From the NCBI GenBank assembly GCA_965153355.1, contig OZ231127.1, forward strand, positions 32,488,001 through 32,552,000: a DNA stretch of 64,000 bases. Reading direction: 5' to 3'. The notes beneath the pieces were generated by a model. That model was not told the origin of the DNA. It worked only from the letters and a program-made list of their open reading frames with translations, and ran no database searches. The stretch is from Flaccisagitta enflata. Taxonomy: Eukaryota; Chaetognatha; Sagittoidea; Aphragmophora. Every line of letters starts with the position of its first letter. Positions within the stretch are counted from its first letter, which is position 1. This document shows, piece after piece, positions 62,573 through 64,000 of the stretch. The position numbers were made by a program, and so were the translations under genes.

Positions 62573-63502
62573 CGACCACCACCAGATCGCGGCCCCCGAA
62601 TCCGTCAACGTCTGATATCAGAGAAATACTGTGGTATCGATGACGGTTTTGTGCCAATTGTTCCGAATTTCAAAAGGGATACGCCACGATTCCCAATTGA
62701 CTCCAGTTTCATCGCAGAAAATCTTGGGGGAAAAATCATTGTCTGGGGCGGTCTCCAATATCAACCAGACGGAACCCAACTCGACATCCCAACAAATCAG
62801 GTTTACATTTACACGTTGGGTTCGACGAAAGGCAGTTGGAAAGTGATATCTACGAAAGGCCCGATTCATCCCGGCACATGGAGCGCCGCTTCCACCGTCG
62901 ATGATCAAACCATCTACGTTTCCGGTGGTGGGGCTGAGATCCACAATCGTATCGTTTACACTAACACGCTTTCCACACTCTCCTCCAAGGGTCAGTTCCA
63001 AAAACTAGACCCTGTTTCTAGCGACGAAGACGGGATTCCAACACCGAGATGGAGTCATAGCGCATTTACCTACGATGAAAAAATCTTTCTTCTCTGCGGT
63101 CAAGTGAAGCAAATTGACGTAGCAAGACCAGACGATTTTTACATCCACAACGATGACAGCTACACAAAAGACTTGTACCAATACGAGCCAACATCCAACA
63201 CCATTTCTCGCCTTCATTTGAGCGGCGCCCGACTCACGCCGCGAGCTGATGTCGCCGTCGCAATTCTGGGGGAACGCGTTTTTATCCATGGTGGATGGTG
63301 CAACAAACGACTCAATGATTTCTTTCTTTTGAACATGGAAACGTTTGTGTTGACCGAAATCAGAAATACAGGAACTAACGGAGGAGTTGATTCCCACACT
63401 CTGACACCAGTTTCAGATAAACACATTCTCAAGATAGGAGGTCACAACTCTGACTCGAGCCAAATTAAACTCTTCGACGCCGATACACTCGAATGGAAGG
63501 AT
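62346..63502 (+). CDS. PolyQ/kelch-repeat protein, internal exon, 3' truncated
   Basis: The frame has no ATG (in-frame TAA at 62306-62308), and TTTGTTTCAAG just before 62346 is a fair splice acceptor, so this is read as an internal exon; the true 5' exon is not found. A lysine/arginine-rich stretch leads to a (CAA)n polyglutamine tract (62491-62572), then five kelch-type blades: GGKIIVWGG, DQTIYVSGG, DEKIFLLCG, GERVFIHGG and DKHILKIGG, each followed by a Tyr/Trp-bearing strand. Kelch blades build beta-propellers for protein binding. About residue 386 (DTLEWKDG) the sequence passes into LINE DNA; the frame closes at 63532 after about ten LINE-derived codons. The host gene is therefore broken here, or this is a degenerate copy. 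Confidence 0.65.
62491..62572. repeat. (CAA)n tract coding polyglutamine
   Basis: About 27 uninterrupted CAA codons inside the kelch frame; uniform codon use suggests recent expansion. Confidence 0.95.
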
Positions 63503-64000
63503 GGACTATTTGTGCGTCGGGCGTCGACTTAGCTGCTTTGGAGACGCAAATTTCTGAGGATCTTGACATGATCGTCCAATGGGCACAGTCAGTTCACCTT
63601 GATATTTCGCCGTCAAAATCGTCAGTCACGTTATTCTCGCCTCATACTCATGAACATAAGTACCATCCGCAGGTATTCATCAACGGCGTCCTTCTTCCTC
63701 TGTCTCAAAACCCAAAGCTTCTAGGCGTCACACTCGATCCACTCTTCACCTTTTCGCCCCATGTGTGCGCGGTCGCGAAAAAAGCCAGAGAGCGTATCAA
63801 GGTCCTAAAAGCTTTGTCCAGAACCTCCTGGGGTCAAGACAAAGAGACGATGTTAATCACCTACAAGGCTATTCTGCGCTCTAACCTCGACTACGCTGCT
63901 CCAGTTTGGTCAATCAACGTTAAGCCATCGCCGCTCCTCCTCCTTCAGCGCATTCAAAATGCGGGCCTGCGAGTTATTACAGGCTGCCATAAGAAGTCCT
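63500..64000 (+). pseudogene. LINE reverse transcriptase C-terminal part, 5' truncated
   Basis: In the frame one base offset from the kelch gene it reads WTICASGVDLAALE, then DLDMIVQWA, DISPSKSSVTLFSP, LLGVTLDPLFTFSPHV, ALSRTSWGQDKETM and ..AAPVWS, and continues past the window. These are the segments just after the YADD motif and the thumb of jockey/I-group LINE reverse transcriptases. It differs from the CR1-like LINE at 56-59 kb. The start immediately after where YADD would be marks a 5'-truncated insertion into the kelch exon. Confidence 0.75.

Overview
The window is invertebrate-animal-type eukaryotic DNA: intron-containing host exons, six metazoan-type U1 snRNA copies, an animal CR1-like LINE with a PHD finger, a Helentron (Rep, helicase and endonuclease), hAT and Tc1-like MITEs, and very heavy (CT)n, (CA)n, (GAA)n and (CAA)n microsatellites. 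The species cannot be fixed from sequence alone. An NB-ARC protein and a polyQ/kelch protein would fit a sponge, cnidarian or other marine invertebrate, but that is only an inference.

Layout. 0-11.7 kb: gene-free repeats, including a 604-bp palindromic MITE (2239-2840), a 4.4-kb inverted-repeat element with a perfect 4-bp target duplication (3242-7636), and many copies of a short family called here the AGTCGC family (start AAGGCC, terminal hairpin AGTCGCG..CGCGACT, end AAAAA). 12.1-38.1 kb: a tandem array of U1 snRNA genes, all on +. Five are full length (164 nt) and one is a pseudogene. The period is about 3.65 kb, and every copy has the same candidate promoter block starting at -57. Three units carry a 480-523-bp non-autonomous Helentron derivative (HINE) at the same site; the fourth has the empty site. 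Unit 3 is further split by an autonomous 8.68-kb Helentron (22203-30879), whose empty site can be read in units 1, 2 and 4. 38.4-42.9 kb: 24-bp and 30/60-bp satellites with three direct-repeat-flanked modules. 43-51.9 kb: more microsatellites, HINEs, hAT and Tigger-like MITEs.

Host genes lie in the last 12 kb. The first is an NB-ARC (STAND ATPase) gene with one large exon (51977-54281) followed by two tandemly duplicated 90-nt exons. The second is a polyQ/kelch-repeat exon (62346 to about 63500), cut off at its 3' end by a 5'-truncated LINE. Between them are a Tc1-like element with a short helix-turn-helix ORF and an intact 1145-codon CR1-like LINE on the minus strand.

The most informative part is the Helentron system. 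One autonomous element encodes SGNH-like, coiled-coil, zinc-finger, HUH Rep, Pif1-type helicase and endonuclease parts in a single frame, broken by one TGA. It comes with at least six HINE relatives sharing its ends, including a conserved 5' hairpin with compensatory changes and an invariant GGTACCGCTGACCA motif. The same window holds precise empty sites for both the autonomous and the non-autonomous elements.
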